Counted from the stretch's first letter, positions 28,708 to 38,292 are shown. The stretch is 64,000 nucleotides of DNA from Chryseobacterium fluminis (GCF_026314945.1 NZ_CP111121.1:4712001-4776000), one strand, 5' to 3'. Program-made: numbers and translations. Notes: generated by a model not told the origin, from the sequence alone.

Positions 28708-29673
28708 ATGGAATCTTATACGGAAAGAATACTCATTACAGGTGCTTTGGGACAAATAGGTACTGAACTTACCAACAGACTTGTTGAAATTCACGGAGCC
28801 GACAATGTAGTCGCTTCAGGGTTGGACAGATGGCAGAAGGGAATCACTTCTGCAGGACATTATGAAAGAATGGACGTTACCAATACCCAATTGGTAAGGC
28901 AGGTGATTAAAGATTATGAAATCACGACCGTGTACCACTTGGCTTCATTATTGTCGGGTACTTCAGAAAAGCAACCTGTTTTTGCATGGAAATTAAACCT
29001 TGAACCGCTGCTTCATTTTTGTGAAATGGCAAAAGAAGGGCTTCTTCAGAAGATCTTCTGGCCGAGTTCAATCGCTGTATTTGGAAAAGGAATTCCAAAA
29101 GAAAATGTACAGCAGGACGTCGTTTTAAATCCCACTACAGTCTACGGAATTTCTAAAATGGCAGGTGAAAAATGGTGTGAATATTATTTTGACAAGCATG
29201 GAGTAGACGTAAGGAGTATAAGATATCCGGGACTGATTTCATGGAAGACTCCTGCCGGTGGCGGAACAACAGACTATGCCGTAGAGATCTTTTACGAAGC
29301 CATTGAGGAAGGAAAATATACCAGTTTTATTTCTGAAAATACAGGAATGCCGATGCTGTATATGGATGATGCCATTAACGCAACATTGAAATTAATGGAA
29401 GCTCCGAAAGAAAGTCTGACGGTACGTTCTTCCTATAACCTGGGCGGAATGTCCTTTACCCCAAAAGAACTGGCGGCAGAAATCAAAAAGGAAATTCCGG
29501 AATTTGAAATCGACTATCAACCGGATTTCAGACAGCAGATCGCAGATTCATGGCCGGCATCTATCGATGATTCCGTAGCTAAAAAAGACTGGGGATTATC
29601 TTACGATTTCGGGATTTCCGAAATGACAAAAGACATGATCAAAAATCTGAAAGTGAAATTACATAAAAAATAA
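28708..29673 (+). CDS. SDR-type L-threonine 3-dehydrogenase / NAD-dependent epimerase family protein
   Basis: A 321-residue extended short-chain dehydrogenase. The NAD-binding GALGQIGTEL is at about 12-21, SSIAVFG holds the catalytic serine, and YGISKMAGE the Tyr-x-x-x-Lys pair. The sequence matches the UDP-galactose-epimerase-like L-threonine 3-dehydrogenases found in Flavobacteria and animals (WPSSIAVFG, RSIRYPGLISWKTPAGGGTTDYAVEI, MPMLYMDDAI). It would oxidise threonine to 2-amino-3-ketobutyrate. It is divergent from ggt. Confidence 0.87.
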   Translation: MESYTERILITGALGQIGTELTNRLVEIHGADNVVASGLDRWQKGITSAGHYERMDVTNTQLVRQVIKDYEITTVYHLASLLSGTSEKQPVFAWKLNLEPLLHFCEMAKEGLLQKIFWPSSIAVFGKGIPKENVQQDVVLNPTTVYGISKMAGEKWCEYYFDKHGVDVRSIRYPGLISWKTPAGGGTTDYAVEIFYEAIEEGKYTSFISENTGMPMLYMDDAINATLKLMEAPKESLTVRSSYNLGGMSFTPKELAAEIKKEIPEFEIDYQPDFRQQIADSWPASIDDSVAKKDWGLSYDFGISEMTKDMIKNLKVKLHKK

Positions 29674-29757
29674 TTTATTTAAAGTTAACTTTAACTAAAA
29701 ATTTTATTAATATTTGGTTTTTAAGTAGCTAAACAATTTATCTTAAATTTAGTTTAA

Positions 29758-30510
29758 ATGATTTTATTCACTTTCAACATTGTAAATATTGAAGCCGATA
29801 CTAAGAATCAGTTTCAGATTTCCGTTGAAGAGAAACTGAAAATTACAGAAGATAATACAAAAGCTATTTTAAGAATTTTAGATATTCATGATATTAAAGG
29901 AAGCTTTTTTGTCGAAATCTCCATCGCTGCAAAACTTCAGAATATTATAAAAGCAATTTCATCCAAAGGGCATGAAATTGCTTTTTATAATGAACATTCA
30001 AACCTTAGCGAAACTGAAGACTCCAAGAAATTTGTTCAGGAATTATTAGAGAAGCCAATTAAGGGCATCCGCCAGAAAGAGCATAAACTTCCCCAGGAAG
30101 ATCTTAAACTGCTTGAATTTAATTATATTTCAAATATTGACAATGCCGATATTCTCTTTCCTTTGAAGCGACTTAAAAGAGACACGGAAATTGCTGAAGA
30201 AAACGGGATGAGTATTATTCCGGAGAGCATTTCTCCATACAGTCAGCTGCCGTACAATGATCTCGTATTTCAGATTCTGCCGATGAAATTCTACAGGAAT
30301 ATGGTTTTTGAAACATTAAAGAATGATGATTTTGTGTTAATTTACCTCAACTCCTGGCAGTTCACAGATTTTACGAAGTACCCGTTCAGAATACCTTTCT
30401 ACCGCAGGCTGAATTCGGGTAAGAAAATGGAGGACAAACTAGATGCCCTCCTCAGCTGGATCAACGAGAAGAAGATGGCTACTTCCCGTATGAAAGATTA
30501 TATTTTTTAA
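29758..30510 (+). CDS. Polysaccharide deacetylase-like protein, catalytically degenerate
   Basis: A 250-residue NodB-homology fold protein without a signal peptide. The overall order is kept: an N-terminal beta strand FTFNIVNIEA, the SFFVEI strand, SKGHEIAFYNEHSN, then LPYNDLVFQILPMKFYR and FVLIYLNSWQF. Yet the family's catalytic Asp at FTFD is Asn (FTFN), and the metal-binding H-x(3)-H motif expected after GHEIA is disrupted. Related deacetylases occur in surface-polysaccharide loci. It is probably inactive as a deacetylase and may bind rather than process glycans, which is inference. Its 3' end overlaps a start-less ORF. Confidence 0.65.
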   Translation: MILFTFNIVNIEADTKNQFQISVEEKLKITEDNTKAILRILDIHDIKGSFFVEISIAAKLQNIIKAISSKGHEIAFYNEHSNLSETEDSKKFVQELLEKPIKGIRQKEHKLPQEDLKLLEFNYISNIDNADILFPLKRLKRDTEIAEENGMSIIPESISPYSQLPYNDLVFQILPMKFYRNMVFETLKNDDFVLIYLNSWQFTDFTKYPFRIPFYRRLNSGKKMEDKLDALLSWINEKKMATSRMKDYIF

Positions 30511-31135
30511 TGATGAAACCAACTTTGAATTACCAAAAACAATAAGACTTTTAAATAGAGACGAGATTCCCGGAAATCATCTTATCTTAAAAAGATGGGA
30601 AGAAAGTAAAACCGCGAATATTGTTCAGGGATATACTTTCAGACTGAATGAAAATAATGCTGAAAACAAATCAATCGGATTTAAATTTTTCTCAGAGATA
30701 AATATTGATAATTCTAATCTCTGGAATTTAATTATAGCTTTATCAGAGACATTACCCAATGTTACTGCTGTTTTATTCGGGCATATTGACTTTGATATTA
30801 ATTATGGCAATTACGAGGAAAAAACAGCAATATTAGAGTTTATCACTCAATATAAAAAAGAGCTGACTCTAGACGCTTTTATTTGCTTCGGATTGATTTT
30901 TAATGATGATAAAAGCCTAGTCGAAATATTTATTGATGAAAGTAAATATATTAAATACTGGGGGGTAGATGAAAACTTTTTTAGAGAAACTATGAATGAT
31001 TTTGGATTAAAAGAAACCGAAGATCTTGAATTTATAGATGAATATCCTAAAGTTCGTAATGTTTTAACGGGATTTGATGAAAATGTGATTGATTCAAAAA
31101 CACTTATTGAAATATTTTCCGAAAAGTATCTGTAA
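30494..31135 (+). pseudogene. Start-less ORF, unknown family (possible immunity-type protein)
   Basis: A continuous 213-codon frame with no ATG, GTG or TTG until a TTG at 30893. The reading begins K-I-I-F-F-N-D-E-T-N-F-E-L-P-K-T-I-R-L-L, a convincing protein N-terminus. It lacks only a start: an ATG exists at 30490 but is one base out of frame (ATGAAAG rather than ATGAAG). A single extra A would explain it. The product is acidic and cytoplasmic (KYWGVDENFFRETM, EFIDEYPKVRNVL). Such small acidic orphans are often immunity proteins, but no toxin is adjacent, so function is open. Confidence 0.6.
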
Positions 31136-31157
31136 ATCAACCACATTTTTTTGAGAA

Positions 31158-32363
31158 TTAAGCCAATTCAAAAAGCGTAATTTCCGGCAGTACACCCACT
31201 CTCCCCGGATACCCCAACACGCCAAACCCTCTGTTGACGTATAGCATTTTCCCCTCACTTTCATACAGATCCGCCCATTTTGGATATCTGTATTGCACGG
31301 GTGACCATTTTATATTCTTAAGATCGAGTCCGAACTGCATGCCATGAGTATGTCCTGAAAGCGTTAAATGAATGTTTCCCGGATGCTTCTTTACCACATA
31401 ATCGAAGTGGGTCGGATCGTGGCTCATTAAGATTTTTGTTGCGTCTTCAGGAACTCCTTTCAGGGCATCATCCAATCTTCCAAATTGAGGAAAAGGTTTA
31501 AGACCCCAGTTTTCCACGCCTAAAATATAAAGTTTTTCTCCGTTTTTTTCTATAACCCTGTGCTCATTCCGAAGCATATCAAAACCGGCCTGTTTTTCAT
31601 AATCGATCAGCGTATCAAGGTTTTTCTTTTTAGCATCTAATGACGGCCACGTTACATAATCAGCATAATCATGATTTCCCAGTACGGCAAATTTACCGTC
31701 CCTGGCTTTTATTTTTGAAAACAGAGGAATAAATGGTCTGAATTCATCTGCAATATTGTTTACCATATCTCCTGTAAATAAGACCAGGTCAGGATTTTGT
31801 TCATTGATCAGGTTAACTGCATGTTCCAGTTTGCCAGGATCTGAAAAACTGCCGCTGTGAACATCTGAGATCTGCACGATTTTATAGCCTTTGAAACTTT
31901 TTGGAAGATCTGCAAAATTGATTCTCACTCTTCTCACCTTGTGGCGGTATTTTCCAAAGGTAATACCATCCACAAAAAGAGCAGAAAGGACACCTCCGAG
32001 ACCCAGCCCCACTAAGCTTAAAAATTTCCTCCTTTCCGGGAAAAAGTTTTCTGCAGGTCTTGTCAACCCGATCAGATAGCCTCCGGTTCTGAAGATATCA
32101 TCAATGAGCAGGAATAATACAACAAAAATCTTCGGAAGTATAAAAACCAGAAATAATGAGATCATGATCTGTGCTCTCATCATGCTTTTGTCCGCTCTGT
32201 TAAAATGCATGACTTCATAGGCGAAAAAACCGTATATGATCACCGAAACCGTCCCGTAGCCGGCTCTGATCCATATGTTGTCTGTTAATGTCTTTATAGC
32301 CTGATAGATGTATATTTCTAAAAACAGAAAAATGACTGCAATAATTAAAAAATTTCTTTGCAT
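31158..32363 (-). CDS. Membrane-anchored metallophosphoesterase
   Basis: A 401-residue protein using the ATG at 32363 (MQRNFLIIAVIFLFLEIYIY). Four hydrophobic segments occupy the first ~130 residues; a calcineurin-like phosphoesterase domain follows, with the metal-ligand motifs QISDVHSGSF, VLFTGDMVN, VLGNHDYADY, SHDPTHFD and LSGHTHGMQFG. This is the YkuE/YaeI-like group, some members of which act on lipid phosphates; the substrate here is not known. It is on the same strand as the KAS III gene, separated from it by a terminator. Confidence 0.85.
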   Translation of the reverse strand: MQRNFLIIAVIFLFLEIYIYQAIKTLTDNIWIRAGYGTVSVIIYGFFAYEVMHFNRADKSMMRAQIMISLFLVFILPKIFVVLFLLIDDIFRTGGYLIGLTRPAENFFPERRKFLSLVGLGLGGVLSALFVDGITFGKYRHKVRRVRINFADLPKSFKGYKIVQISDVHSGSFSDPGKLEHAVNLINEQNPDLVLFTGDMVNNIADEFRPFIPLFSKIKARDGKFAVLGNHDYADYVTWPSLDAKKKNLDTLIDYEKQAGFDMLRNEHRVIEKNGEKLYILGVENWGLKPFPQFGRLDDALKGVPEDATKILMSHDPTHFDYVVKKHPGNIHLTLSGHTHGMQFGLDLKNIKWSPVQYRYPKWADLYESEGKMLYVNRGFGVLGYPGRVGVLPEITLFELA

Positions 32364-32374
32364 AATGAGTGTAA

Positions 32375-32407
32375 AAAAGCACAAAGAATAGTTTCCCTGT
32401 GCTTTTA
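32375..32407 (-). terminator. Terminator downstream of the KAS III gene
   Basis: On the minus strand AAAAGCACA and TGTGCTTTT (9 bp) enclose a 14-nt loop and end in a T run. It lies 22 bp after the stop of the gene at 32429 and just before the phosphoesterase gene. Confidence 0.65.
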
Positions 32408-32428
32408 TATTTTTAAATTAATATTTGA

Positions 32429-33496
32429 TTAAGGAAATCTGTATACGATAGCATTGATGTTCATTCCGGCACCTACCGAAGTCATCACGATGTTACCTTT
32501 ATCTTTAAACGAATGACCCTCCATTTTTCCTTTAAGTATTAAATCAAACATGGTAGGAATTGTAGCAACGGATGAATTTCCGAACATCTGGATCGTCATA
32601 GGAGAGATGGCATGATCATACTCTTTAATATGATAAAGTTTATGCAGCCTTTCGATCATCGCATAATCCATTTTGGCATTGGCCTGATGAATCAGTACTT
32701 TGTTAATATCCTGGATGGAGAGACCTGCATCATCAATCGTTTCTTTAATCGCAGCAGGAACATTTTTAAGAGCATACTCATAAATTTTTCTTCCCTGCAT
32801 TCTCACAAATAAACGCGTTTGATCAGAATCTTTGTTGATGGATGGTCCGTTGGCAAGATAATCCAGTTCAGGGCCGTTATCACAAATGGTATTGTGCGCG
32901 ATAATTCCTACATTTTCCTGTTCGGTAGCCTTCACGACTACAGCTCCGGCTCCGTCGGCAAAAATCATTCTGTTTCTGTCATAAGGGTCTGTTACCCGGC
33001 TCAGGGTTTCCCCTCCGATAACGAGAATAGTTTTGGCAGACCCGGCTTTGATTAAAGTATCTGCCAGGATCATCGCTTCCACCCAACCCGGGCACCCGAA
33101 AAGCATATCATACGTTACGCATTTCCTGTTTCTGATTCCCAGTTTGTTTTTTACTCTCGCAGCCATAGTTGGCATAAAATCAGCGTATCCGTTTACAGTA
33201 ACCTCACCGAAATTACTTGCATAAATGATATAGTCTAATTCTTCCTGGTCTATTTTTGCATCTTCGATGGCCATCTTTGCAGCTTCGTAACCGATCTGTG
33301 AATTTGAAAGGTCGTCTTCTATGAATCTCCTGTTTTCTATCTCTGTAATTTCTACAAATTTTGCAATCGTTTCTTCGGCAGGTTTTTCAATCTTTATCCC
33401 GTCTTCTGAATAAAACTCTGAACCCAGGAAAAAGTCTCTACCAATAACCCTGTTGGGAAGATAAGATCCAGAACCAATTATGATCGTATTCGGCAT
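32429..33496 (-). CDS. 3-oxoacyl-ACP synthase III family protein (FabH-like)
   Basis: A 355-residue thiolase-fold condensing enzyme. The triad is visible: Cys in MLFGCPGWVEA, His in VLIHQANAKM and Asn in MFGNSSVATIPT. Compared with housekeeping FabH (about 320 residues) it is longer and has an insertion near residues 25-45 (FYSEDGIKIEKPAEET), as in the Bacteroidota second KAS III type. It is monocistronic here, without other fab genes, so it may start synthesis of a special (e.g. branched or secondary) acyl chain; that is inference. Confidence 0.85.
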   Translation of the reverse strand: MPNTIIIGSGSYLPNRVIGRDFFLGSEFYSEDGIKIEKPAEETIAKFVEITEIENRRFIEDDLSNSQIGYEAAKMAIEDAKIDQEELDYIIYASNFGEVTVNGYADFMPTMAARVKNKLGIRNRKCVTYDMLFGCPGWVEAMILADTLIKAGSAKTILVIGGETLSRVTDPYDRNRMIFADGAGAVVVKATEQENVGIIAHNTICDNGPELDYLANGPSINKDSDQTRLFVRMQGRKIYEYALKNVPAAIKETIDDAGLSIQDINKVLIHQANAKMDYAMIERLHKLYHIKEYDHAISPMTIQMFGNSSVATIPTMFDLILKGKMEGHSFKDKGNIVMTSVGAGMNINAIVYRFP

Positions 33497-33598
33497 TCGT
33501 TTAAATGATTTTTTTAAAGATGCAAAGTTAATAATTAATCTTAATAAGAAAGAATTAAAAATATTATTAAATTTGCAAAAATTGTACTTTACAGTCTT

Positions 33599-34168
33599 AT
33601 GAAAAACAATCCTTCTTTAAAGGGCTTACTCATTGCAGTAGTGGCGTTTATCGTCGCTTTTGGGATTTACTTCTTTTTTTTAGCCAAAAAAAACTATTAC
33701 GTAGTAGATAATCCTACGCCCAATACGTATTACTATAAAATTAATAATGGTTCGGAAGGCACGATCGCTGCGGGGCAGACCGTTTCGGTGGACCTGAATA
33801 CCGGTAAAAATTCTATCAAAGTTTTTGACCAGAATAAAAAAATGCTTTTTGATTCGGCATTTGAAGTTAAAAAAGTCAGAGGGCTTATTAATATTGCCCA
33901 TCAGGATTACTATATCAACGATCAGTATTATGGATACAATCTTAAAAAAGATTCATTACTTTTGGCATTAGATAAAACCATTATAGACGGGAAACCATAT
34001 TTGGGCGGAGCCAGGCACTTCAACAGGCTGTATACAGATGATTTCTATTATAATGTAAATGAAGATTATGATAAAATGATCAAAAACATACAGCAGGTTG
34101 AATCAAGATCCAAGATCTTCAGAAAACAGGATTACCTTAATTATTATAAAGAATATTACAAGTTTTAA
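33599..34168 (+). CDS. Hypothetical single-pass membrane protein
   Basis: A 189-residue protein with one strongly hydrophobic N-terminal helix (about 8-28, GLLIAVVAFIVAFGIYFFFL) and a long periplasmic part rich in Tyr, Asn and Asp (e.g. DDFYYNVNEDYDKMIKN). No family is recognised. TAAATTTG at 33568-33575 is a good -7 element. It is followed after 3 bp by ubiE/menG and then porT, so it may be co-expressed with them; a link to quinone or T9SS function is unproven. Confidence 0.7.
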   Translation: MKNNPSLKGLLIAVVAFIVAFGIYFFFLAKKNYYVVDNPTPNTYYYKINNGSEGTIAAGQTVSVDLNTGKNSIKVFDQNKKMLFDSAFEVKKVRGLINIAHQDYYINDQYYGYNLKKDSLLLALDKTIIDGKPYLGGARHFNRLYTDDFYYNVNEDYDKMIKNIQQVESRSKIFRKQDYLNYYKEYYKF

Positions 34169-34171
34169 GTT

Positions 34172-34903
34172 TTGACAAAAGATATTACCAAAGTAACTCC
34201 CTACAATTCTGAGGCAACGAAGAAAAGTCAGGTCGAGGATATGTTCGACAATATTGCACCGAAATATGATCTTCTGAATCATGTTCTATCCATGAAAATA
34301 GATGTTTTATGGAGAAATACACTGGTGAAAATGATGAAAAATGATAACCCTCAGGAAGTGCTGGATGTGGCTACCGGAACGGGGGATCTTGCCATCACGA
34401 TTGAAAAGGGAACCAACGCAAAAGTAATTGGTTTGGATTTATCGCAACAAATGTTAAATGTTGGCGTTATTAAAATAAAAAAACTTAAATTAGACGGCAA
34501 AATTTCCATGCAAAAGGGAGATGCAGAAAATTTACCTTTTGAGGACAATAGATTCGATGCTGTTTCCGTTGCATTTGGAGTAAGGAATTTTGAAAACCTT
34601 AAAAAAGGTTTAGCAGAGTTAAGAAGAGTAGTTAAAGATAACAAGAGTGTTTATATACTGGAGTTTTCAAAGGTTGAGGGGTTCTTGGGGCCATTTTATA
34701 TGTTTTATTTCAAAAATATATTGCCTGCCATCGGCAGACTGGTTTCCAAAGATAATAGGGCATATACATACCTTCCGGATTCTGTAAATGCTTTTCCTTT
34801 CGGGGAAAAGATGAAGCAAATTCTTTTAGATACAGGATTTAAAAAAGTTGAATATAAAAAACTAAGTTTAGGTATAGCCACAATTTATAAAGCAACAAAG
34901 TAA
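34172..34903 (+). CDS. menG: Demethylmenaquinone methyltransferase
   Basis: A SAM-dependent C-methyltransferase completing menaquinone (UbiE/MenG family). 243 residues. Motifs: YDLLNHVLSMKIDVLWRN, DVATGTGDLAI (SAM loop), GLDLSQQML and the family signature SVAFGVRNFEN. The start is a TTG at 34172, 3 bp after the previous stop, and gives the usual flavobacterial N-terminus MTKDITKVTPYN. porT follows after 3 bp, an adjacency seen across Bacteroidota. Confidence 0.94.
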   Translation: MTKDITKVTPYNSEATKKSQVEDMFDNIAPKYDLLNHVLSMKIDVLWRNTLVKMMKNDNPQEVLDVATGTGDLAITIEKGTNAKVIGLDLSQQMLNVGVIKIKKLKLDGKISMQKGDAENLPFEDNRFDAVSVAFGVRNFENLKKGLAELRRVVKDNKSVYILEFSKVEGFLGPFYMFYFKNILPAIGRLVSKDNRAYTYLPDSVNAFPFGEKMKQILLDTGFKKVEYKKLSLGIATIYKATK

Positions 34904-34906
34904 CCT

Positions 34907-35689
34907 ATGAATAAATTTTTATTAAAAGCACTGGTTTTAGCCTCAGTAAATATTGCGTTTTTTGCAGATGCGCAATTCAGAACCCGAAACAGGATGGACA
35001 AGTTGGAGGAGTTTGATCAACAGACATTCAGTTGGGGTTTTTATTTGAACGGGAATAAACTAGACTACCGTATCGTTTTAGATCCGAGATACGGTATGGA
35101 AGGTAACCAAAACCTTGTTACGTCCAAAGAAAGTTACAGCTTCGGGGCCGGATTGATCGGTAAATGGAGACTGAACGATTATCTGGACTTAAGAATGGAA
35201 CCAGGCTTACAATTTGCTCAGAGGCAGTTGACTTTTAACACCCAATCAAACGACCAGTATGCGGCAGGATCTCTTACGAATGATCCTTTTATCCCGATTC
35301 CACTGACAGAAAAAGATAAAGTGAGAGAGGTAAAATCTACCCTGGTAGATATTCCTGTATTGCTGGAATTCCATGGGCAGCGATGGTATAATTCAAGACC
35401 TTATATTGCGGGAGGGGTAAACTATATCGTAAACCTCCAGTCAAACTCAGATTCTACGGATGACAATCTGCAACAGGTATTCAGATCTACGACACACAAT
35501 TTTGCATGGTCTGCCGAGATGGGTATTCAGTTTTATTTCAACAAATTTAAACTGACACCTGCGATAAGAGGAACATTCATTATGAATAATGAAAAAGTGG
35601 CCGATAATGCCAATACGCCTCCTTACTGGACCGCTGCGATGTCTACCTTACAGACAAGAGCTGTATTTTTTGTTTTAAAATTTGAATAA
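34907..35689 (+). CDS. porT: Outer-membrane protein PorT (type IX secretion / gliding)
   Basis: A 260-residue predicted outer-membrane beta-barrel with a signal peptide (about 1-22, ending FFADAQ). PorT is needed for T9SS function in Porphyromonas and, as SprT, in Flavobacterium. Support: the conserved neighbour ubiE/menG, alternating beta-strand segments (YSFGAGLIGKWRLNDYLDLRM, YIAGGVNYIVNL, SAEMGIQFYFNKFKLTPAIRG) and the terminal aromatic strand VFFVLKFE. The barrel could be mistaken for other porin-like families, but context favours PorT. Confidence 0.87.
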   Translation: MNKFLLKALVLASVNIAFFADAQFRTRNRMDKLEEFDQQTFSWGFYLNGNKLDYRIVLDPRYGMEGNQNLVTSKESYSFGAGLIGKWRLNDYLDLRMEPGLQFAQRQLTFNTQSNDQYAAGSLTNDPFIPIPLTEKDKVREVKSTLVDIPVLLEFHGQRWYNSRPYIAGGVNYIVNLQSNSDSTDDNLQQVFRSTTHNFAWSAEMGIQFYFNKFKLTPAIRGTFIMNNEKVADNANTPPYWTAAMSTLQTRAVFFVLKFE

Positions 35690-35826
35690 AAAATACTTTT
35701 TAAATATAAACGGGAGATGCTTTTGTATCTCCTTTTTCGTTCTCCTTTTAAAATATAGAGCGTTTTATTTTTGTTACTATTAATATTTTGTTATTTTTGC
35801 TAATAGTTAGAATATACAAACCTGAA

Positions 35827-36129
35827 ATGCTTCAAGATTTAGAAAACAATTTTTCAGAATTAGAGAAAAAGATTTTACTGTTACAAAAAAATTATAAAAA
35901 TCTTACTGAAAAATTCTCAGAATTAAATATTGAACATGAACAACTGAAGAAGAGATATGATGACGAAAGAAAAAGAACTCAGGTATTAGCAGAAGAACAA
36001 AAAAATATAAAACTTTATTCAGCAATATCAGGAAATCCTGAACACAACAGACTAATGAAAAACCATATCAACCGATTGGTAAAAGAAATAGATTTCTGTA
36101 TTGCACAGCTTCAAAACAGTGGATTATAA
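35827..36129 (+). CDS. Small coiled-coil protein upstream of zapA
   Basis: A 100-residue protein, starting at the ATG 35827 (MLQDLENNFSELEKK); in-frame codons further upstream are not protein-like. Residues ~1-65 form a heptad-patterned coiled coil, followed by a helical KNHINRLVKEIDFCIAQL tail. Its TAA overlaps the zapA ATG by one base (TAATG), so it is translationally coupled to zapA. A ZapB-like role as a partner of ZapA at the division ring is plausible from position and shape but not shown. Confidence 0.8.
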   Translation: MLQDLENNFSELEKKILLLQKNYKNLTEKFSELNIEHEQLKKRYDDERKRTQVLAEEQKNIKLYSAISGNPEHNRLMKNHINRLVKEIDFCIAQLQNSGL

Positions 36130-36416
36130 TGGAGGTAAGAAGAATAACCATCAACATTGCCGGGAGAGTATATCCGCTGAATGTGCCGGCAGCAGAGGAA
36201 GAAACGCTGCGTAAGGTGGGGAAGCAGATAGAGAATATGATTAAAGATTTTGAACAGAACTTCGATGTGAGAGACAAACAGGATGCTTTGGCCATGTGTG
36301 CCCTTAAATTGGGAACCAATGCTGAAGTAACGTCTATGAACTACGAAAAAAATATAAATTCTGCCAACGAAAGATTAATCCGGATTAATCAGTCGCTGAA
36401 TGAAATTGGGAAATAG
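36129..36416 (+). CDS. zapA: Cell division protein ZapA
   Basis: A small FtsZ-ring-associated protein. 95 residues: an N-terminal beta hairpin VRRITINIAGRVYPLNVPAAEEE, then helices including VGKQIENMIKDFEQ and a C-terminal coiled coil. Length and pattern fit ZapA. It is immediately followed by the 6S RNA gene, the same arrangement as zapA-ssrS in Escherichia coli, which supports both calls. Confidence 0.88.
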   Translation: MEVRRITINIAGRVYPLNVPAAEEETLRKVGKQIENMIKDFEQNFDVRDKQDALAMCALKLGTNAEVTSMNYEKNINSANERLIRINQSLNEIGK

Positions 36417-36436
36417 ATTTTTTTTCCCAGAAAAAC

Positions 36437-36606
36437 CTGCCTACAATAATTCTAACACATTAAAGGTAAACTCAACGCTAAACAATTACCGAACAAATGT
36501 CCACTGAATGGCGTGCCGGTTCTCCGGATTACAGACCGTGGAAATCAGTTCAAATCGTGTTGATTAGGAGTTTACTCTATATCACTGAATTGTTGTAGGC
36601 TTTTTT
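36437..36606 (+). ncRNA. ssrS: 6S RNA
   Basis: The 228 bp between zapA and rny holds a long rod-like RNA. The termini pair as a 14-bp stem, GCCTACAATAATTC (36439-36452) with GAATTGTTGTAGGC (36587-36600, one G-U), followed by a T run. Further in, GTAAACTC pairs with GAGTTTAC (8 bp), leaving an open central region, the shape of 6S RNA, which mimics an open promoter and binds RNA polymerase. The zapA neighbour is the conserved genomic context of ssrS. Confidence 0.82.
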
Positions 36607-36644
36607 ATTAACATTGTAAAGACAATTAAAACTCAATATAGATT

Positions 36645-38213
36645 ATGACAACAGCCATTATAGTCGGCGTGATTTGCCTTGTCATCGGTGCAGTAATAGG
36701 GATTCTTTTCTCTAAAAGCTCACTGAACACCAAGGGTAAATTTATTATAGATGATGCAAAAAAGAATGCCGAAAACCTTATAGAAAAAGCTACCGTACAA
36801 GCTGAATCCATAAAAAAAGAAAAAAACCTTCAGGCCAAAGAAAAATTCCTGGAATTAAAGTCTCAGCATGATGCTGATATCCAGTCGAGAGAAAAGAAGA
36901 TGCAGGAGGTCGAAAAAAGAATTAAAGACAAGGAGCATAAGCTGAATGACGAACTTAGCAAAGCCGGAAAGCTTGAAAAAGATCTTGATAAACAGATTGC
37001 TGATTATGCAAGAAAAACAGAGATCTTAGAGAAAAAACAACATGAGCTGGATACTGCCACTGCCAAGAAAGTTGAGATCCTGGAGAAAATCTCCAATTAT
37101 ACAGCTGAAGAAGCAAAAGCTGAATTGGTAGAAACCATGAGGGCAGAAGCTAAAACAAGAGCTCAGGCACATGTTCAGAGCATTATGGAAGAAGCTCAGC
37201 TGAATGCTAAAAGTGAGGCCAGAAAAATCGTAATCCAGACGATTCAGAGAATCGGAACAGAGCAGGCCATCGAAAACTCGGTTTCTGTTTTCAATATCGA
37301 ATCTGATGAAGTAAAAGGAAGAATTATCGGTAGGGAAGGACGAAACATCCGTGCCCTGGAAGCAGTAACAGGAGTGGAAATCATCGTGGATGATACCCCT
37401 GAGGCTATTTTGCTTTCATGCTTTGATCCGGTAAGAAGAGAGATCGCAAGACTGTCACTTCACAGATTGGTTACGGACGGTAGAATTCACCCTGCCAGAA
37501 TCGAAGAAGTGGTGGAAAAAACAAGAAAACAGATTGAGGAGGAAATCATTGAGGTGGGTAAAAGAACCATCATTGATTTAGGAATTCACGGTTTACATCC
37601 TGAACTTATTAAAATCGTAGGTAGAATGAAATACCGTTCTTCATACGGGCAGAATCTATTACAACACTCCAGAGAAGTCGCCAATATCGCTGCCACCATG
37701 GCTGCTGAATTAGGACTGAATGTGAAGTTGGCAAAAAGAGCAGGTCTGTTACACGATATTGGAAAAGTTCCTGAGCAGGAATCTGAACTTCCTCACGCTT
37801 TGCTGGGAATGCAGTGGGCTGAAAAATATGGTGAAAACCCTGAAGTGATTAATGCGATCGGAGCTCACCATGACGAAGTTGAAATGACATCATTACTGTC
37901 ACCGATTATCCAGGTTGCGGATGCCATTTCAGGTGCCAGACCGGGAGCCAGAAGACAGGTATTGGAATCTTATATCCAGAGACTTAAAGATCTTGAGTCT
38001 GCAGCATTAAGTTTTGAAGGTGTTTCTTCAGCATATGCTATCCAGGCCGGAAGAGAATTAAGGGTTATGGTAGAAAGCGGAAGAGTAAATGACGAAGTCG
38101 CTTCCCAGTTATCGTATGACATTTCAGAGAAAATTCAGAACGAACTTACTTATCCGGGACAGGTAAAAGTAACCGTAATCAGAGAAACAAGAGCTGTAAA
38201 TATTGCAAGATAA
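36645..38213 (+). CDS. rny: Ribonuclease Y
   Basis: A membrane-anchored endoribonuclease that initiates mRNA decay. 522 residues, the family length. Order: N-terminal membrane helix (about 3-23), a long charged coiled coil to about residue 190, a KH RNA-binding domain ([19 protein letters not shown]), and the HD phosphohydrolase domain with [15 protein letters not shown] and IGAHHDEVE. The HD metal ligands are present. It lies downstream of the 6S RNA and ends at a terminator. Confidence 0.96.
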   Translation: MTTAIIVGVICLVIGAVIGILFSKSSLNTKGKFIIDDAKKNAENLIEKATVQAESIKKEKNLQAKEKFLELKSQHDADIQSREKKMQEVEKRIKDKEHKLNDELSKAGKLEKDLDKQIADYARKTEILEKKQHELDTATAKKVEILEKISNYTAEEAKAELVETMRAEAKTRAQAHVQSIMEEAQLNAKSEARKIVIQTIQRIGTEQAIENSVSVFNIESDEVKGRIIGREGRNIRALEAVTGVEIIVDDTPEAILLSCFDPVRREIARLSLHRLVTDGRIHPARIEEVVEKTRKQIEEEIIEVGKRTIIDLGIHGLHPELIKIVGRMKYRSSYGQNLLQHSREVANIAATMAAELGLNVKLAKRAGLLHDIGKVPEQESELPHALLGMQWAEKYGENPEVINAIGAHHDEVEMTSLLSPIIQVADAISGARPGARRQVLESYIQRLKDLESAALSFEGVSSAYAIQAGRELRVMVESGRVNDEVASQLSYDISEKIQNELTYPGQVKVTVIRETRAVNIAR

Positions 38214-38234
38214 CAGCGGATGTAATAATATCTT

Positions 38235-38264
38235 AAAACCTTTCAAGAAATTGGAAGGTTTTCT
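38235..38264 (+). terminator. rny terminator
   Basis: AAAACCTTTC and GGAAGGTTTT form a 10-bp stem (one G-U) with an 8-nt loop, 22 bp after the rny stop. Confidence 0.75.
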
Positions 38265-38292
38265 ATTTTTAATAAATGGATGAAATTAAACT

